Shown here piece after piece: positions 9,937 through 18,928 of a stretch of DNA of 64,000 nt. A model generated the notes under the pieces. That model was not told the DNA's origin, searched no databases, and worked only from the letters and a program-made list of their open reading frames with translations. Source of the stretch: CAZYTX01 sp964650485. GTDB taxonomy: Bacteria > RBG-13-61-14 > DATKZS01. The position numbers and the translations under genes were made by a program. Location: assembly GCA_964650485.1 (NCBI GenBank), contig CAZYTX010000017.1, forward strand, positions 1 to 64,000, written 5' to 3'. How positions within the stretch are numbered: the first letter of the stretch is position 1; every line of letters begins with the position of its first letter.

Positions 9937-10914
9937 ATGGAACATGCAAAAGAGCAGCGCGGCCAGGACGTCTGGATGTCTGTGGTGGCCCCGGTGTACA
10001 ACGAGGAGGAGTGCCTGGAGAGCGTGTACCACTCCCTTTGCCGGGCGCTCGAAGGGCTCGGCCGCCCCTGGGAACTGGTCTTCGTGGACGACGGAAGCAT
10101 TGACGGCTCCCCCTCGATACTGGACAGCATGGCGGCCCGGGACCACCGCGTGCGCGTGGTGCGATTCCGCAGGAACTTCGGCCAGACCGCGGCACTGAGC
10201 GCCGGCTTCGACTATGCACGCGGGAGCGTGGTGGTGAGCATGGACAGCGACGGACAGAACGACCCCCTGGACATACCCGAGCTCCTGGAGAAGCTCGAGC
10301 AGGGTTACGACGTGGTCAGCGGATGGCGCCGCCGCAGGAAGGACTCCTGGCTGTGGAGGAGGGTCCCCTCTATGGCAGGCAACAAACTGATAAGTATGCT
10401 GACCGGCGTGCGTCTCCACGACTTCGGCTGCACGCTAAAAGCTTATAAAAGCGATATAATCGCAGAGCTCGCACTCTACGGCGAGATGCACCGCATGATT
10501 CCGGTGCTCGCACACCTCATGGGCGCACGCATTACCGAGGTCAAGGTGAACCACCTCCCCCGCCCCGGCGGCCGCTCAAAGTACAGCATCAACCGCGCGC
10601 TGAGCGTGGTCCTCGACCTCATCACACTAAAGTTCTTCCTCGGATACTTCACCCGCCCACTCCATATATTCGGCCTCGTAGGCCTCATCATACTCCTCGC
10701 AGGAATGGGATCATTCATCGCCACCGCGTGCATGAAGATGGCACAGGGCGTGAACATGACCGGGAACCCCTTCCTCTTCCTGGGAGTGCTTTGCGTCATC
10801 GTGGGAATGCAACTGCTCATGCTCGGGCTCCTGGGCGAAGTCACAATAAGGACGTACTTCGAGTCGCAGAAAAAGCCCGTCTACGTTGTAAAGGAAGTCG
10901 TGGAACAGCGTTGA
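9937..10914 (+). CDS. Family 2 glycosyltransferase, polyprenyl-phosphate sugar transferase type (GtrB/DPM1-like)
   Basis: An N-terminal GT-A fold carries VVAPVYNEEE, the nucleotide-binding FVDDGSIDGS and the metal-binding MDSDGQNDP. Two predicted membrane helices close the protein (roughly residues 230-255 and 270-295). This layout is that of enzymes that move a sugar from a nucleotide onto undecaprenyl/dolichyl phosphate at the inner face of the membrane. It is the first gene of a tightly spaced forward operon; the next gene overlaps its stop by one base. The start is not certain: an in-frame ATG at 9976 begins right at the conserved part and has a similar upstream context. Confident at family level; the sugar is unknown. 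Confidence 0.85.
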   Translation: MEHAKEQRGQDVWMSVVAPVYNEEECLESVYHSLCRALEGLGRPWELVFVDDGSIDGSPSILDSMAARDHRVRVVRFRRNFGQTAALSAGFDYARGSVVVSMDSDGQNDPLDIPELLEKLEQGYDVVSGWRRRRKDSWLWRRVPSMAGNKLISMLTGVRLHDFGCTLKAYKSDIIAELALYGEMHRMIPVLAHLMGARITEVKVNHLPRPGGRSKYSINRALSVVLDLITLKFFLGYFTRPLHIFGLVGLIILLAGMGSFIATACMKMAQGVNMTGNPFLFLGVLCVIVGMQLLMLGLLGEVTIRTYFESQKKPVYVVKEVVEQR

Positions 10915-12089
10915 TGACGCGCGTGCTCATGATAGCTCCCACCCCCTTCTTCTCCGACCGGGGATGCCACGTGCGAATTTACGAACAGGCCAGGCATCTG
11001 ATCGAGCTCGGCGTTGACCTCGAAGTGCTCACATACCCCATAGGATACGACCCGACCGGCATCAAGGTCACCAGGGTTAAAAACCCCGCACGATACAGCA
11101 AGGCGGGGCCAGGTCCGTCGTGGCAAAGGCTCTTGCTCGACGCACTGGTGCTGGCAAAGGCGTGGCGCATCTGCGGAAAAAAAAGGCCCGACCTGGTGCA
11201 CGCACACCTGCACGAGGGGTGCCTCGCCGGAATAGCGCTGAAAAAGCGCTTCTCCATTCCCCTGCTCTTCGACTACCAGGGGTCCCTCACAATGGAGAGC
11301 CTGCAGCACGGGTTCATAAGACCGGAGGGGGCCGCGGCGAGGGCCTTCCGAGCAGTCGAGCGAAGCATAGACAAGGCCGCGGACAAGGTCATCGTAAGCG
11401 CGGGAGTGTTTGCCGAGTCACTGAAGGCCAGCGGCGTCATTGCGGAGCCACTGACCGACGGCGTGGACACGGAAAGGTTCTCGCCCGGACCGCCGGACAA
11501 CGGCTTGAGAAGAAAGCTGGGACTGCCGGAGGGCGCGCCCGTGGTCGTGTACCTGGGAGTCACCAGTCACTACCAGGGAACCGACGTCGCGCTCAAGGCC
11601 GCGAGGATATTGAGAGACCGGAGCGTAGACGCTCACTTTCTGGTCATGGGGTACCCGGAGGAGAAGTTCAGGCGGGAGGCCGTGAGCACCGGACTTGACG
11701 GCATGGTCACGTTCACTGGGAGGCTCGACTACTTCAAGGCGCCTTCGTGCCTGCGCCTCGGCCGGGTGGCGATCGCCCCCAAGCTCTCTAATACTGAAGC
11801 GAATGGAAAGGTCGTAAACTACATGGCATGCGGGCTGCCGGTGGTCGCCTTCGACACACCCGTGAACAGGGAGCTGATCGGGGACAACGCACAGTGGGTG
11901 CAGCCCTCGGAGGACAGGGATATATGCGCGGCTGGCATGGCCGAGGCCCTGGGCGCACTGCTCGGGGACAGGGAAAAGGCAAGGGAGCTGGCACGCGCCG
12001 GGAGGGAGCGAGCGGTCACCATGTTCTCAATGAAGGACAGGGCTGAGAAGCTCTTGAACATGTATGAAAGCATGCTGGAGGCGCCGTGA
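10914..12089 (+). CDS. Family 4 glycosyltransferase (GT-B)
   Basis: The start was chosen at the ATG overlapping the previous stop by one base. The N-terminal domain begins RVLMIAPTPFFSDRGCHVRIYEQ, a GT4 acceptor domain with the Gly-rich turn. The C-terminal domain has VVVYLGVTSHYQGTDVALKAA and the donor-binding segment SNTEANGKVVNYMACGLPVVAFD, which replaces the usual EX7E region (E in NTEANGK). Length 391 aa is normal for the family. It probably adds one sugar to a lipid-linked glycan in the cytoplasm. The next gene overlaps its stop by four bases. Confidence 0.85.
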   Translation: MTRVLMIAPTPFFSDRGCHVRIYEQARHLIELGVDLEVLTYPIGYDPTGIKVTRVKNPARYSKAGPGPSWQRLLLDALVLAKAWRICGKKRPDLVHAHLHEGCLAGIALKKRFSIPLLFDYQGSLTMESLQHGFIRPEGAAARAFRAVERSIDKAADKVIVSAGVFAESLKASGVIAEPLTDGVDTERFSPGPPDNGLRRKLGLPEGAPVVVYLGVTSHYQGTDVALKAARILRDRSVDAHFLVMGYPEEKFRREAVSTGLDGMVTFTGRLDYFKAPSCLRLGRVAIAPKLSNTEANGKVVNYMACGLPVVAFDTPVNRELIGDNAQWVQPSEDRDICAAGMAEALGALLGDREKARELARAGRERAVTMFSMKDRAEKLLNMYESMLEAP

Positions 12090-13084
12090 GAAAGCGCGAG
12101 CGGGCGGCGAAGGTCGCGCGCCTGGCGCTGCACCAGGTCGAGCGCGCCCGTGCAGGCTCGGACCGTATCCTGCGCAAAGGGGCGATGGCCCTCTCGGGAA
12201 TGACCCCCATGCAGCGCGAGGCAGCGCACTGGTCCAGGCGGAAAAGCGCCGTGGTCACATGGCAGGACCACCCCCTTATACGCAAACATATCAACGCCAG
12301 GGTGTCGGGGGACCCGGATGAAAACTGGCTGGATTACTTCGCGGACAACTACGCGCGGAAAGCATTTAAAAGCGCCCTCAACCTCGGGTGCGGGCATGGA
12401 GACCTGGAAGAGCACGCCTTTCACAGGGGGCTGGCGGAGAGGTTCACCTCCGTGGACGTCTCCGGCGACGCACTGGAACGAGTACGGCAAAGGCTCCCCC
12501 AATACAACCTCGTATTAAGGAGGGAGGACGTGAACTATATCGAGCTGCAAAGTGAACAATACGACCTCGTCTCGGCCGCGAGCAGCCTCCATCACTTCAC
12601 CAGGCTCGAGCACCTGCTCGACCAGGTGCGGGGCTCCCTCGCGCCCGGAGGGCTGCTCCTATTCGACGAGTTCGTGGGACCATCCCGGTTCCAGTGGACA
12701 GATATGCAGCTAAGTATAATAAACCGGCTGCTACGGGCGCTCCCCCAAAGGCTGAGAAAGGACTTGCGCAGGGGGTGCGGAACCAAGAGGAGGGTCCACA
12801 AACCGCCAACGGACGGGACCGGCAGGGACTCGCCCTTCGAAGCGGCAAGGTCGGGCGAGATCATGAACCTGGTGCAGGAGAGGTTCAGGGTGCTCGAGCG
12901 CCGCGACTACGGAGGGGCTGTGTTGCACCAGCTTCTCGATGGGATAGCAGGAAACTTCAACATCCATGATAGCGGCGACGTGCGAATACTAAATAGCATA
13001 GCGCGGCTCGAGATCGAGCTCGAGCGCAAGGGAATAATAGAATCCGACTTTACCGTGGTCATTGCCAAAAAGAGAGAGGAGTAG
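12086..13084 (+). CDS. SAM-dependent class I methyltransferase
   Basis: The GTG start overlaps the previous stop (GTGA). The SAM-binding signature ALNLGCGHGDLEEH is at about 117-130, followed by FTSVDVSGDALE, and the post-II motif YDLVSAASSLHHF is typical of Methyltransf_11/25 proteins. About 80 N-terminal residues before the SAM fold are Arg/Lys-rich and unassigned. Located inside a glycosyltransferase operon, it most likely methylates a sugar or glycan intermediate. That role is inferred from context; the substrate is unknown. Confidence 0.8.
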   Translation: MRKRERAAKVARLALHQVERARAGSDRILRKGAMALSGMTPMQREAAHWSRRKSAVVTWQDHPLIRKHINARVSGDPDENWLDYFADNYARKAFKSALNLGCGHGDLEEHAFHRGLAERFTSVDVSGDALERVRQRLPQYNLVLRREDVNYIELQSEQYDLVSAASSLHHFTRLEHLLDQVRGSLAPGGLLLFDEFVGPSRFQWTDMQLSIINRLLRALPQRLRKDLRRGCGTKRRVHKPPTDGTGRDSPFEAARSGEIMNLVQERFRVLERRDYGGAVLHQLLDGIAGNFNIHDSGDVRILNSIARLEIELERKGIIESDFTVVIAKKREE

Positions 13085-14130
13085 TGAGCAGGGTGTCCGC
13101 CGTGGTGGTGAACTATAACCGGGCGGAAATGCTCTCCGGGTGCATCCAGTCCCTGCTCGACCAGACAAGGCCCCCGGATGAGATCGTGGTGCTCGACAAC
13201 GGCTCCGCGGACGGGTCCGCGGACCTTGTACGAGAAAGGTTCGGGGGACGCGTGCGCCTCATTCAGCTCCAGTATAATGCAGGCTTTGCCCGGGGGAATA
13301 ACCAGGCCGTAAAGCAAACCACCGGCGAGTGGCTCGCGCTCATAAATAACGACGCCAGGGCCGAGCCCGACTGGCTGGAGAGGATGATAGAGGCCGCGGG
13401 GGCGGGGCCCCGGGTGGGACTGGTCGCCTGCAGGATACTGAGGGGCGACGCCCCTGGACTGCTGGACAACGTGGGGGTAAGGCTCTGGCCCGACGGAATC
13501 AGCAGGGGAGCGTACCACTTTGAAAAGGACTCCGAGGTGCGGGGGCCGGAGGTGCTGATTCCCAGCGGCGCCGCCATGCTCGTGCGCAGGGCCGCATTCG
13601 ATGAAGCCGGGGGCTTTGATCCAGAGTTCTTTGCGTACAGCGAGGACACGGACCTCGGGCTGAAGATCAGGCTGCTTGCATACGATACAGCATTAGCGGA
13701 CCGCGCCCGCGTAATTCATACGCCCGGAGGGGGTACCCTGCAAATGCTGGGTCCCAGGAAGGTCTACCTGGTCGAAAGGAACCGCATCTCTATACTCCTA
13801 CGTTTCTTTCCCTGGACATGCATACTCGCAAGTCCCTTGTACACCGCGCTCAGGTACGCCGCTCTCATAATCGGCGTCGAAAAGGCGAAACAGAATAAAA
13901 GGCGACGGGGAAGCGAAGGAGCTACCGTCCGGGCGCGGCATCGTCCCGCTTTCTCCGGCGTCGGCGCCGTTTTCAAGGCGTACCTACACGCCGTGAAAAG
14001 GCTGCCCGCGGATTACCGCTGCCGGAGGGAATGGGTAAATAGGCGAAAGGTGCATCCGCAGGCGATGCGGCAATGGATAAAAAATTACAGGCTGGAATAT
14101 AAAAGCCTCGCCGCCCTGGAGCCGCCGTGA
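13084..14130 (+). CDS. Family 2 glycosyltransferase, rhamnosyltransferase-like
   Basis: The GTG start overlaps the previous stop by one base. GT-A motifs are clear: SAVVVNYNRAEML, VVLDNGSADGS, NAGFARGNNQA, LINNDARAEPDWL (the DxD-type site) and FDPEFFAYSEDTDLGLKI. This set is typical of WbbL/rhamnosyltransferase-type GT2 enzymes. A hydrophobic segment around residues 235-260 may dock it on the membrane. The tail after about 265 is basic. The acceptor and donor are unknown; the operon points to extracellular polysaccharide or O-antigen assembly. Confidence 0.85.
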   Translation: MSRVSAVVVNYNRAEMLSGCIQSLLDQTRPPDEIVVLDNGSADGSADLVRERFGGRVRLIQLQYNAGFARGNNQAVKQTTGEWLALINNDARAEPDWLERMIEAAGAGPRVGLVACRILRGDAPGLLDNVGVRLWPDGISRGAYHFEKDSEVRGPEVLIPSGAAMLVRRAAFDEAGGFDPEFFAYSEDTDLGLKIRLLAYDTALADRARVIHTPGGGTLQMLGPRKVYLVERNRISILLRFFPWTCILASPLYTALRYAALIIGVEKAKQNKRRRGSEGATVRARHRPAFSGVGAVFKAYLHAVKRLPADYRCRREWVNRRKVHPQAMRQWIKNYRLEYKSLAALEPP

Positions 14131-15548
14131 GCGTGCTGCTGGTGAACCCGCCCGCACTCGCAAGGGCCCCCGCGAGGATAGCCACGCCACCCATGGGGCT
14201 TGCTTACCTGTGCGCGAGCATCGAGGCCGAGGGGATAAGCGCGTCCGTGCTCGACGCAGAGGCGCTTCGGCTCTCGCCCGGGCAGGTCGCGCAAAAGGCG
14301 CGGGATATTGGGCCGCGTATAATAGGAGTCACCTCAATCACGCCGCTCGCAAACGCCGCCTACGCAACCCTTGAAGCCCTGAGGCCTGAGGCCGGGTGCC
14401 TGGTCATCGGAGGAGCGCATCCCTCGGCCATCGGCGCCGAGGTGTTCGAGCAGTGTCCCGTGCCTTTGGACGCCGCGGTTTGCGGGGAGGCGGAGGAGAC
14501 CTTTCCCCTTTTCGCAAAGAAGGTCCTATCCGGCGAGAGTCCGCAAAACGTGGAGATGCCGGGTGTAATCGTGCCCGGCCGGGCCGGCCCGCCAGGCGAC
14601 TGGCCCAGGGTGGAGGACATAGATCGGCTGCCTTTCCCGCAAAGGGAGGGGCTGCCCAACGACAGGTACCGCCATCCACTGTTTGGAGGAGAGCGGGTGA
14701 CCGCCATGATAACCTCGCGCGGGTGTCCATACAAATGCGTATTCTGCGACAAGCACGTGTGCGGAAGCAGATGGAGGGCAAGGTCTCCACTAAACGTGCT
14801 CGAAGAGATCGAGAGCATAGCTTTGAAAACCAGAACCCGAAGCATTATAATCTACGATGACCTCTTCACCCTGAGAAAAGAGCGTGTTATACAAATCTGC
14901 AAGATGATGGTCGAGAAGCGAATGCAAATAAGGTGGAAGTGCGAGGGAAGGGTGAACAGGGTGGACACGGAGATGTTAGGGTGGATGAGGAAAGCCGGTT
15001 GCGAGGTCATAGCGTACGGCGTGGAGACCGCGGGCACAAAAGGCCTCGAGTTTCTGGGAAAGGACATAACCCCCGGACAGGTGAGGGAAGCCTTCGCCAT
15101 GGCCAGAGAAGCCGGGATAAAGACACTGGGATACTTTCTACTGGGAATACCCGGTGAGACCCTCGATGAGGAAATGGAGACAGTCAGGTTCGCCATCGAG
15201 CTTGGCGCCGACTACGCCCAGTTCGGGGTGCTGACGCCGTTTCCCGGCACCCCCCTATACCAGCAAGCATTAGAGAAAGGATGGGTGCACGAGATGCCCG
15301 CTAGGGGGCCCGCGGAGCTGGGGGAGAGGAGGCAGGTCCTGCTCGACGGTTACTGGACAATGGAGAGGCTCGACCACGTGGTTAGGACCGCCCACAGGAA
15401 GTTTTACTTCCGGCCGGGATACCTGATAAAACGGATCAAGAACGTGCGCTCGGCAAGGGAGCTGGCAGCGGCCGCGGCCCAGGCGGCAAGGCTTGCCGTA
15501 TGGATGGCGGAAAGACCTCCGCCGAATAAGCTGGACGTAAAAAGCTGA
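14127..15548 (+). CDS. B12-binding radical SAM protein
   Basis: The GTG start overlaps the previous stop by four bases. The N-terminal cobalamin-binding domain (VLLVNPPALA, then a Rossmann-like fold with VIGGAHPSA) covers about 1-140. The radical SAM core has the [4Fe-4S] cysteines C200, C204 and C207 in SRGCPYKCVFC, and later GVETAGTKGLEFLGKDIT and GYFLLGIPGETLDEE. No DXHH pattern is visible in the cobalamin domain, as in many members of this family. Such proteins often methylate unactivated carbons or rearrange skeletons. Being inside a glycan operon it may modify a sugar or lipid carrier, but that is inference. Confidence 0.85.
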   Translation: MSVLLVNPPALARAPARIATPPMGLAYLCASIEAEGISASVLDAEALRLSPGQVAQKARDIGPRIIGVTSITPLANAAYATLEALRPEAGCLVIGGAHPSAIGAEVFEQCPVPLDAAVCGEAEETFPLFAKKVLSGESPQNVEMPGVIVPGRAGPPGDWPRVEDIDRLPFPQREGLPNDRYRHPLFGGERVTAMITSRGCPYKCVFCDKHVCGSRWRARSPLNVLEEIESIALKTRTRSIIIYDDLFTLRKERVIQICKMMVEKRMQIRWKCEGRVNRVDTEMLGWMRKAGCEVIAYGVETAGTKGLEFLGKDITPGQVREAFAMAREAGIKTLGYFLLGIPGETLDEEMETVRFAIELGADYAQFGVLTPFPGTPLYQQALEKGWVHEMPARGPAELGERRQVLLDGYWTMERLDHVVRTAHRKFYFRPGYLIKRIKNVRSARELAAAAAQAARLAVWMAERPPPNKLDVKS

Positions 15549-15561
15549 AAAGTATAGCACG

Positions 15562-16752
15562 ATGCATTCGGATAACGACAAGATCAGGGTATGCTACTTC
15601 GGGACTTACAGCAGGGGGGAGGAGTACGCCAGGAACAACGCTATAATAAGCGGCCTCCGGAGAAACGGTGTCGAGGTCATTCCCTGCCAGGTGGACGTGT
15701 GGCCGACTTATGACCAGAAGATGGAGGCACTGGAAAGGGGACTGGCCTCCCAGTCCGTCGCATACCTTCGCGCATACGCGAGGCTCCTGGCAAGCTACCT
15801 CGCCCTGCCCGATCACGGCTTCCTTTTCGTGGGATACATAGGGCACGTGGACGCATTCCCCGCGAGAATATTGGCATGGATACGGCGGAAACCGGTGGTG
15901 TTCGACGCTTTTTACTCGCTATACGACACGGTGGTGCGCGACAGGGGCTTGTACGCGGACGAATCTTTGCGCGCCCGTCTTTTGAGGCTAGTGGATCGCT
16001 GGTCGGCGAAGCTGTCCGATCTGGTGCTACTTGATACGTGGGCGCATGTAGACTACTATGCCGGAGAGTTCGGAATCGACCGGAAAAAGTTCGTGGCCAT
16101 ACCGCTGGGCACCGACGAGAAAAACTTTTATCCCAGGCCCTGGCCCGAGGATGATCAAATACTGGAGTGCATATCGTACAGCTCTTACATACCGCTGCAC
16201 GGAATAGACGTGCAGTTGCAGGCCGCTTCCATATTAAAAGAAGACAAAGACGTAAGGTTCACCTTCGTGGGCAAGGGCCAGCTTTACCCCCGGATGAGGC
16301 AATGGGCAGAGCGCGCCGGTCTTGAAAACGTAACCTTTATAGAGTGGCTCTCCCACGAGGAGCTGGTGGAGAAGATCGCCCGCGCAGACGTGTGTCTCGG
16401 CATCTTCGGCAGAACAGAGAAGGCCTCCCGGGTGATACCCTACAAGGTATACGAGGCCCTGGCCATGAGAAAGCCGGTGATAACCGGAGATTCCCCCGCA
16501 TCCAGGGAGCTGTTGCAAGACGGTATAAACGCGATGCTCAGCCAAATGGGGGACCCGCATGGCCTGGCCTCGAAAATAAGGTCTTTGAAGGAAGCCCCGG
16601 ACCTTGCAAAAAGCATCGCCGAGAAAGGGTACGAGCTCTTTAAAGAAAGGTGCACCGGCGAGGCCATGGCAAGGGCTATACTGGAAGAGCTTGAAAAGCG
16701 CTGGCCGGAAAGGATGGAATCCTCCGGTTATAAAAATGGGCGGGGTACTTAA
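15562..16752 (+). CDS. Family 4 glycosyltransferase
   Basis: 396 aa. The N-terminal half (RVCYFGTYSRGEEYARNNAIISGLRRNGVEVI) is the acceptor domain. The C-terminal GT-B half has CISYSSYIPLHGIDVQLQAASIL, FVGKGQLYPRMRQ and the donor-binding region FGRTEKASRVIPYKVYEALAMRKPVI, with glutamates in EKASRVIPYKVYE. It is separated by 13 bases from the radical SAM gene and followed 22 bases later by an SDR gene, so it is still part of the operon. Substrate unknown. Confidence 0.85.
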   Translation: MHSDNDKIRVCYFGTYSRGEEYARNNAIISGLRRNGVEVIPCQVDVWPTYDQKMEALERGLASQSVAYLRAYARLLASYLALPDHGFLFVGYIGHVDAFPARILAWIRRKPVVFDAFYSLYDTVVRDRGLYADESLRARLLRLVDRWSAKLSDLVLLDTWAHVDYYAGEFGIDRKKFVAIPLGTDEKNFYPRPWPEDDQILECISYSSYIPLHGIDVQLQAASILKEDKDVRFTFVGKGQLYPRMRQWAERAGLENVTFIEWLSHEELVEKIARADVCLGIFGRTEKASRVIPYKVYEALAMRKPVITGDSPASRELLQDGINAMLSQMGDPHGLASKIRSLKEAPDLAKSIAEKGYELFKERCTGEAMARAILEELEKRWPERMESSGYKNGRGT

Positions 16753-16774
16753 AAAGAATGGAAAGGATGTTGTT

Positions 16775-17896
16775 ATGGAAAAGGTGCTCATAACCGGGGG
16801 AGCGGGTTTTATCGGCTCACACGTGGCCGACATGCTGCTGGAGAAAGGTTACAGGGTAACGGTGCTTGACGTGCTCGATGAGCAGGTGCACGGCGGAAGG
16901 GATACGGCTCCGGATTACCTGAGCCCCGAGGTCGAGTTCATTCATGGAGACGTGAGGGACAGGAAGGCCCTCGAACGCGCACTGAATGGGGCCTCCATGG
17001 TCTGCCACCAGGCGGCTAAGGTGGGCGTGGCACAGTCAATGTACGAGATCGAGGAGTACGTACACGGAAACGACTGCGTGACCGCTGCCCTGCTCCAGGC
17101 CATTGTAGACCAGGGACCTAAGATTAAGAAGCTGGTGGTGGCGAGCTCCATGTCAATCTACGGCGAGGGTAGATACAGGTGCCCGGTGCACGGGCTGGCT
17201 GCGCCCGGAGTCCGCTCCGACGCCCAGCTCCAGAGCCGCGAGTGGGACCTGAGATGTCATTGCGGTGAGATTTTTGAGCCAGTACCCACCGACGAAGGCA
17301 AGCCGCGCATATGCGAGTCTATATACGCCATAGGTAAGAAGACCACAGAGGACCTGGCGCTGGTTACGGGCAAGGCTTACGGAATACCCACCCTGGCCCT
17401 CAGATACTTTAACGTCTACGGGCCCAGGCAGGCGCTCTCAAACCCCTACACCGGCTTGCTGGCCATCGTCGCCTCCAGGGTCATAAACAAAAAGCCGCCC
17501 CTCATCTTTGAGGACGGCAAGCAGATGCGGGACTTTACTTACGTGCGCGATATCGCCGAGGCAAACCTGGCAGCCCTGCAGTGGCAGGGTCAGGGGACAC
17601 AAGCGCTGAACATCGGAACCGGCCGTCCAAGCTCAGTGATGGAGGTGGCCGAGGCTGTGCGCAAGGGCCTGGGAGGAGAGGAAGAGCCCGAGATAAAAGG
17701 ACAGTTCAGGTCGGGCGACATCAGGCATTGCTATGCGGATACCAATAAGGCGCAGCAGCTTCTTGGCTTCAAGGCCGGGACAACGCTCGACCAGGGAATG
17801 CCCAGGTTCCTGGACTGGGCAGTGGAGGAGGAGAACGTGGCAGACCTGGTGGACAGGGGCGTTTCAGAGCTCGCCGATAAAGGGCTGATAAAGTAA
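16775..17896 (+). CDS. NAD-dependent sugar epimerase/dehydratase (extended SDR) with zinc-ribbon-like insert
   Basis: The start was chosen at an ATG preceded by AAAGGATG. The Rossmann motif GGAGFIGSH is at 8-16, and the catalytic pair in ESIYAIGKKTTED gives Y184 and K188. The late ALNIGTGRPSSVMEVAEA is typical of nucleotide-sugar epimerases. Between about 133 and 172 there is an insert with C136, H139, C161 and C163 (RCPVHG...RCHCGEIFEP). Such Cys-rich inserts occur in a subgroup annotated as dTDP-L-rhamnose 4-epimerase-like. It probably makes the activated sugar used by the upstream glycosyltransferases. Confident on family, not on the sugar. Confidence 0.85.
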   Translation: MEKVLITGGAGFIGSHVADMLLEKGYRVTVLDVLDEQVHGGRDTAPDYLSPEVEFIHGDVRDRKALERALNGASMVCHQAAKVGVAQSMYEIEEYVHGNDCVTAALLQAIVDQGPKIKKLVVASSMSIYGEGRYRCPVHGLAAPGVRSDAQLQSREWDLRCHCGEIFEPVPTDEGKPRICESIYAIGKKTTEDLALVTGKAYGIPTLALRYFNVYGPRQALSNPYTGLLAIVASRVINKKPPLIFEDGKQMRDFTYVRDIAEANLAALQWQGQGTQALNIGTGRPSSVMEVAEAVRKGLGGEEEPEIKGQFRSGDIRHCYADTNKAQQLLGFKAGTTLDQGMPRFLDWAVEEENVADLVDRGVSELADKGLIK

Positions 17897-17908
17897 GAGC
17901 ATGGATAT

Positions 17909-18928
17909 ATGCAAAAAAAACGACTGAAGGCGGCCATAGTCGGGGCAAACGGCCTGGTAGGCAAGGAGCTGGTGGATGCATTGCAAAGGCACGCCTTCCC
18001 GCTGGAGTCTCTGGCTTTTTATGCATCCTGGAATACGGCTGGTGAGACCGTAGAGTGGAAAGGGGAGGAGGCCAGGGTAGAGCCGGTGAGCGCCGACTCT
18101 TTCAAGGGCGTTGACCTGGTTTTCTTCACTGCGCACAGGATGGTTAGCAGGGACCTTGCAGGGCAGGCCGCGGGAGAGGGCTGCCTGGTAATAGACGCCT
18201 CGCGCCAGTTCCGGTCGGACCCGGATGTTCCTCTGGTGGTGGCCGAGGTAAACCCCGATACGCTCGCGAATGTACGACCGGGAAAAGGGATGGTGGCCAT
18301 CCCCTCTGCCCAGACCACGGCGGTAGCGCTCGTGGCCGCACCCCTGCATGCGCGGTTCCGTCTCGAGCACGTCACCGCGACTGTTGTCCACGGCTCGACC
18401 ACGCTCGGTCGCAAGGGCTTCGAGGAGCACCAGTGCCAGACCATAGACATACTAAACGACCAGGAGATGAAGATAGAGCGCTTCCCCAGGCAGTCAGCGT
18501 TCAACATCTTCCCATGCGTGGGCCAATTCGAAGGTGAATACACCGAGGCCGAGCGCGAGCTTATGGAGGAGCTTCCCCGGTTGCTTGGCGCGGACATTGC
18601 GACGGCGGTTACCGCGGTGCAAGCACCGGTGTTCTGCGGCCTTGCTGTGTCCGCACGTTTCGAGCTGGTGGAGGAAGCCGGGGCCGCGGAAGTGCAGGAA
18701 GCGCTGGAGTCAGCCCCCGGGGTGATTGTGGTCGACGACCCGGAGAATGGATCGTACCCTGACACCATCGAGGCCATGGCCCATGAAGAGGTTTTGGTGG
18801 GCAGGATCAGGCCGGATCCGGAAAGCCCGCGCGTTATACACTTATGGATACAATCCGACAACCTTCGAAAAGGCTCGGCCGTAAATATGCTCAGGATCGC
18901 GGAGCTTCTGACGGAGCCGGCCGGCTAG
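17909..18928 (+). CDS. Aspartate-semialdehyde dehydrogenase paralogue lacking catalytic residues (Usg-like)
   Basis: The fold is clear: AAIVGANGLVGKEL (NADP site), VIDASRQFRSDPDVPLVVAEVN, FNIFPCVGQFEGEYTEAERELMEEL and VQAPVF. The active-site Cys, normally in PNCST, is replaced: here the stretch is IPSAQTT, with Ala at 134. The catalytic His normally in GHS is Leu245 (FCGLAVSA). E. coli Usg also lacks the Cys (PNSLT). The protein is therefore unlikely to be the lysine/threonine-pathway enzyme, and a true asd must lie elsewhere. The gene follows the SDR by 12 bases. The intact 339-aa length argues for a retained, non-dehydrogenase role. Confidence 0.85.
   Translation: MQKKRLKAAIVGANGLVGKELVDALQRHAFPLESLAFYASWNTAGETVEWKGEEARVEPVSADSFKGVDLVFFTAHRMVSRDLAGQAAGEGCLVIDASRQFRSDPDVPLVVAEVNPDTLANVRPGKGMVAIPSAQTTAVALVAAPLHARFRLEHVTATVVHGSTTLGRKGFEEHQCQTIDILNDQEMKIERFPRQSAFNIFPCVGQFEGEYTEAERELMEELPRLLGADIATAVTAVQAPVFCGLAVSARFELVEEAGAAEVQEALESAPGVIVVDDPENGSYPDTIEAMAHEEVLVGRIRPDPESPRVIHLWIQSDNLRKGSAVNMLRIAELLTEPAG

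Noticed and set aside
10728..10913. N-terminal extension of the GT4 gene at 10914
   Set aside because: It overlaps the membrane-helix coding part of the upstream GT2 gene; the ATG sharing a base with that stop is the better start.
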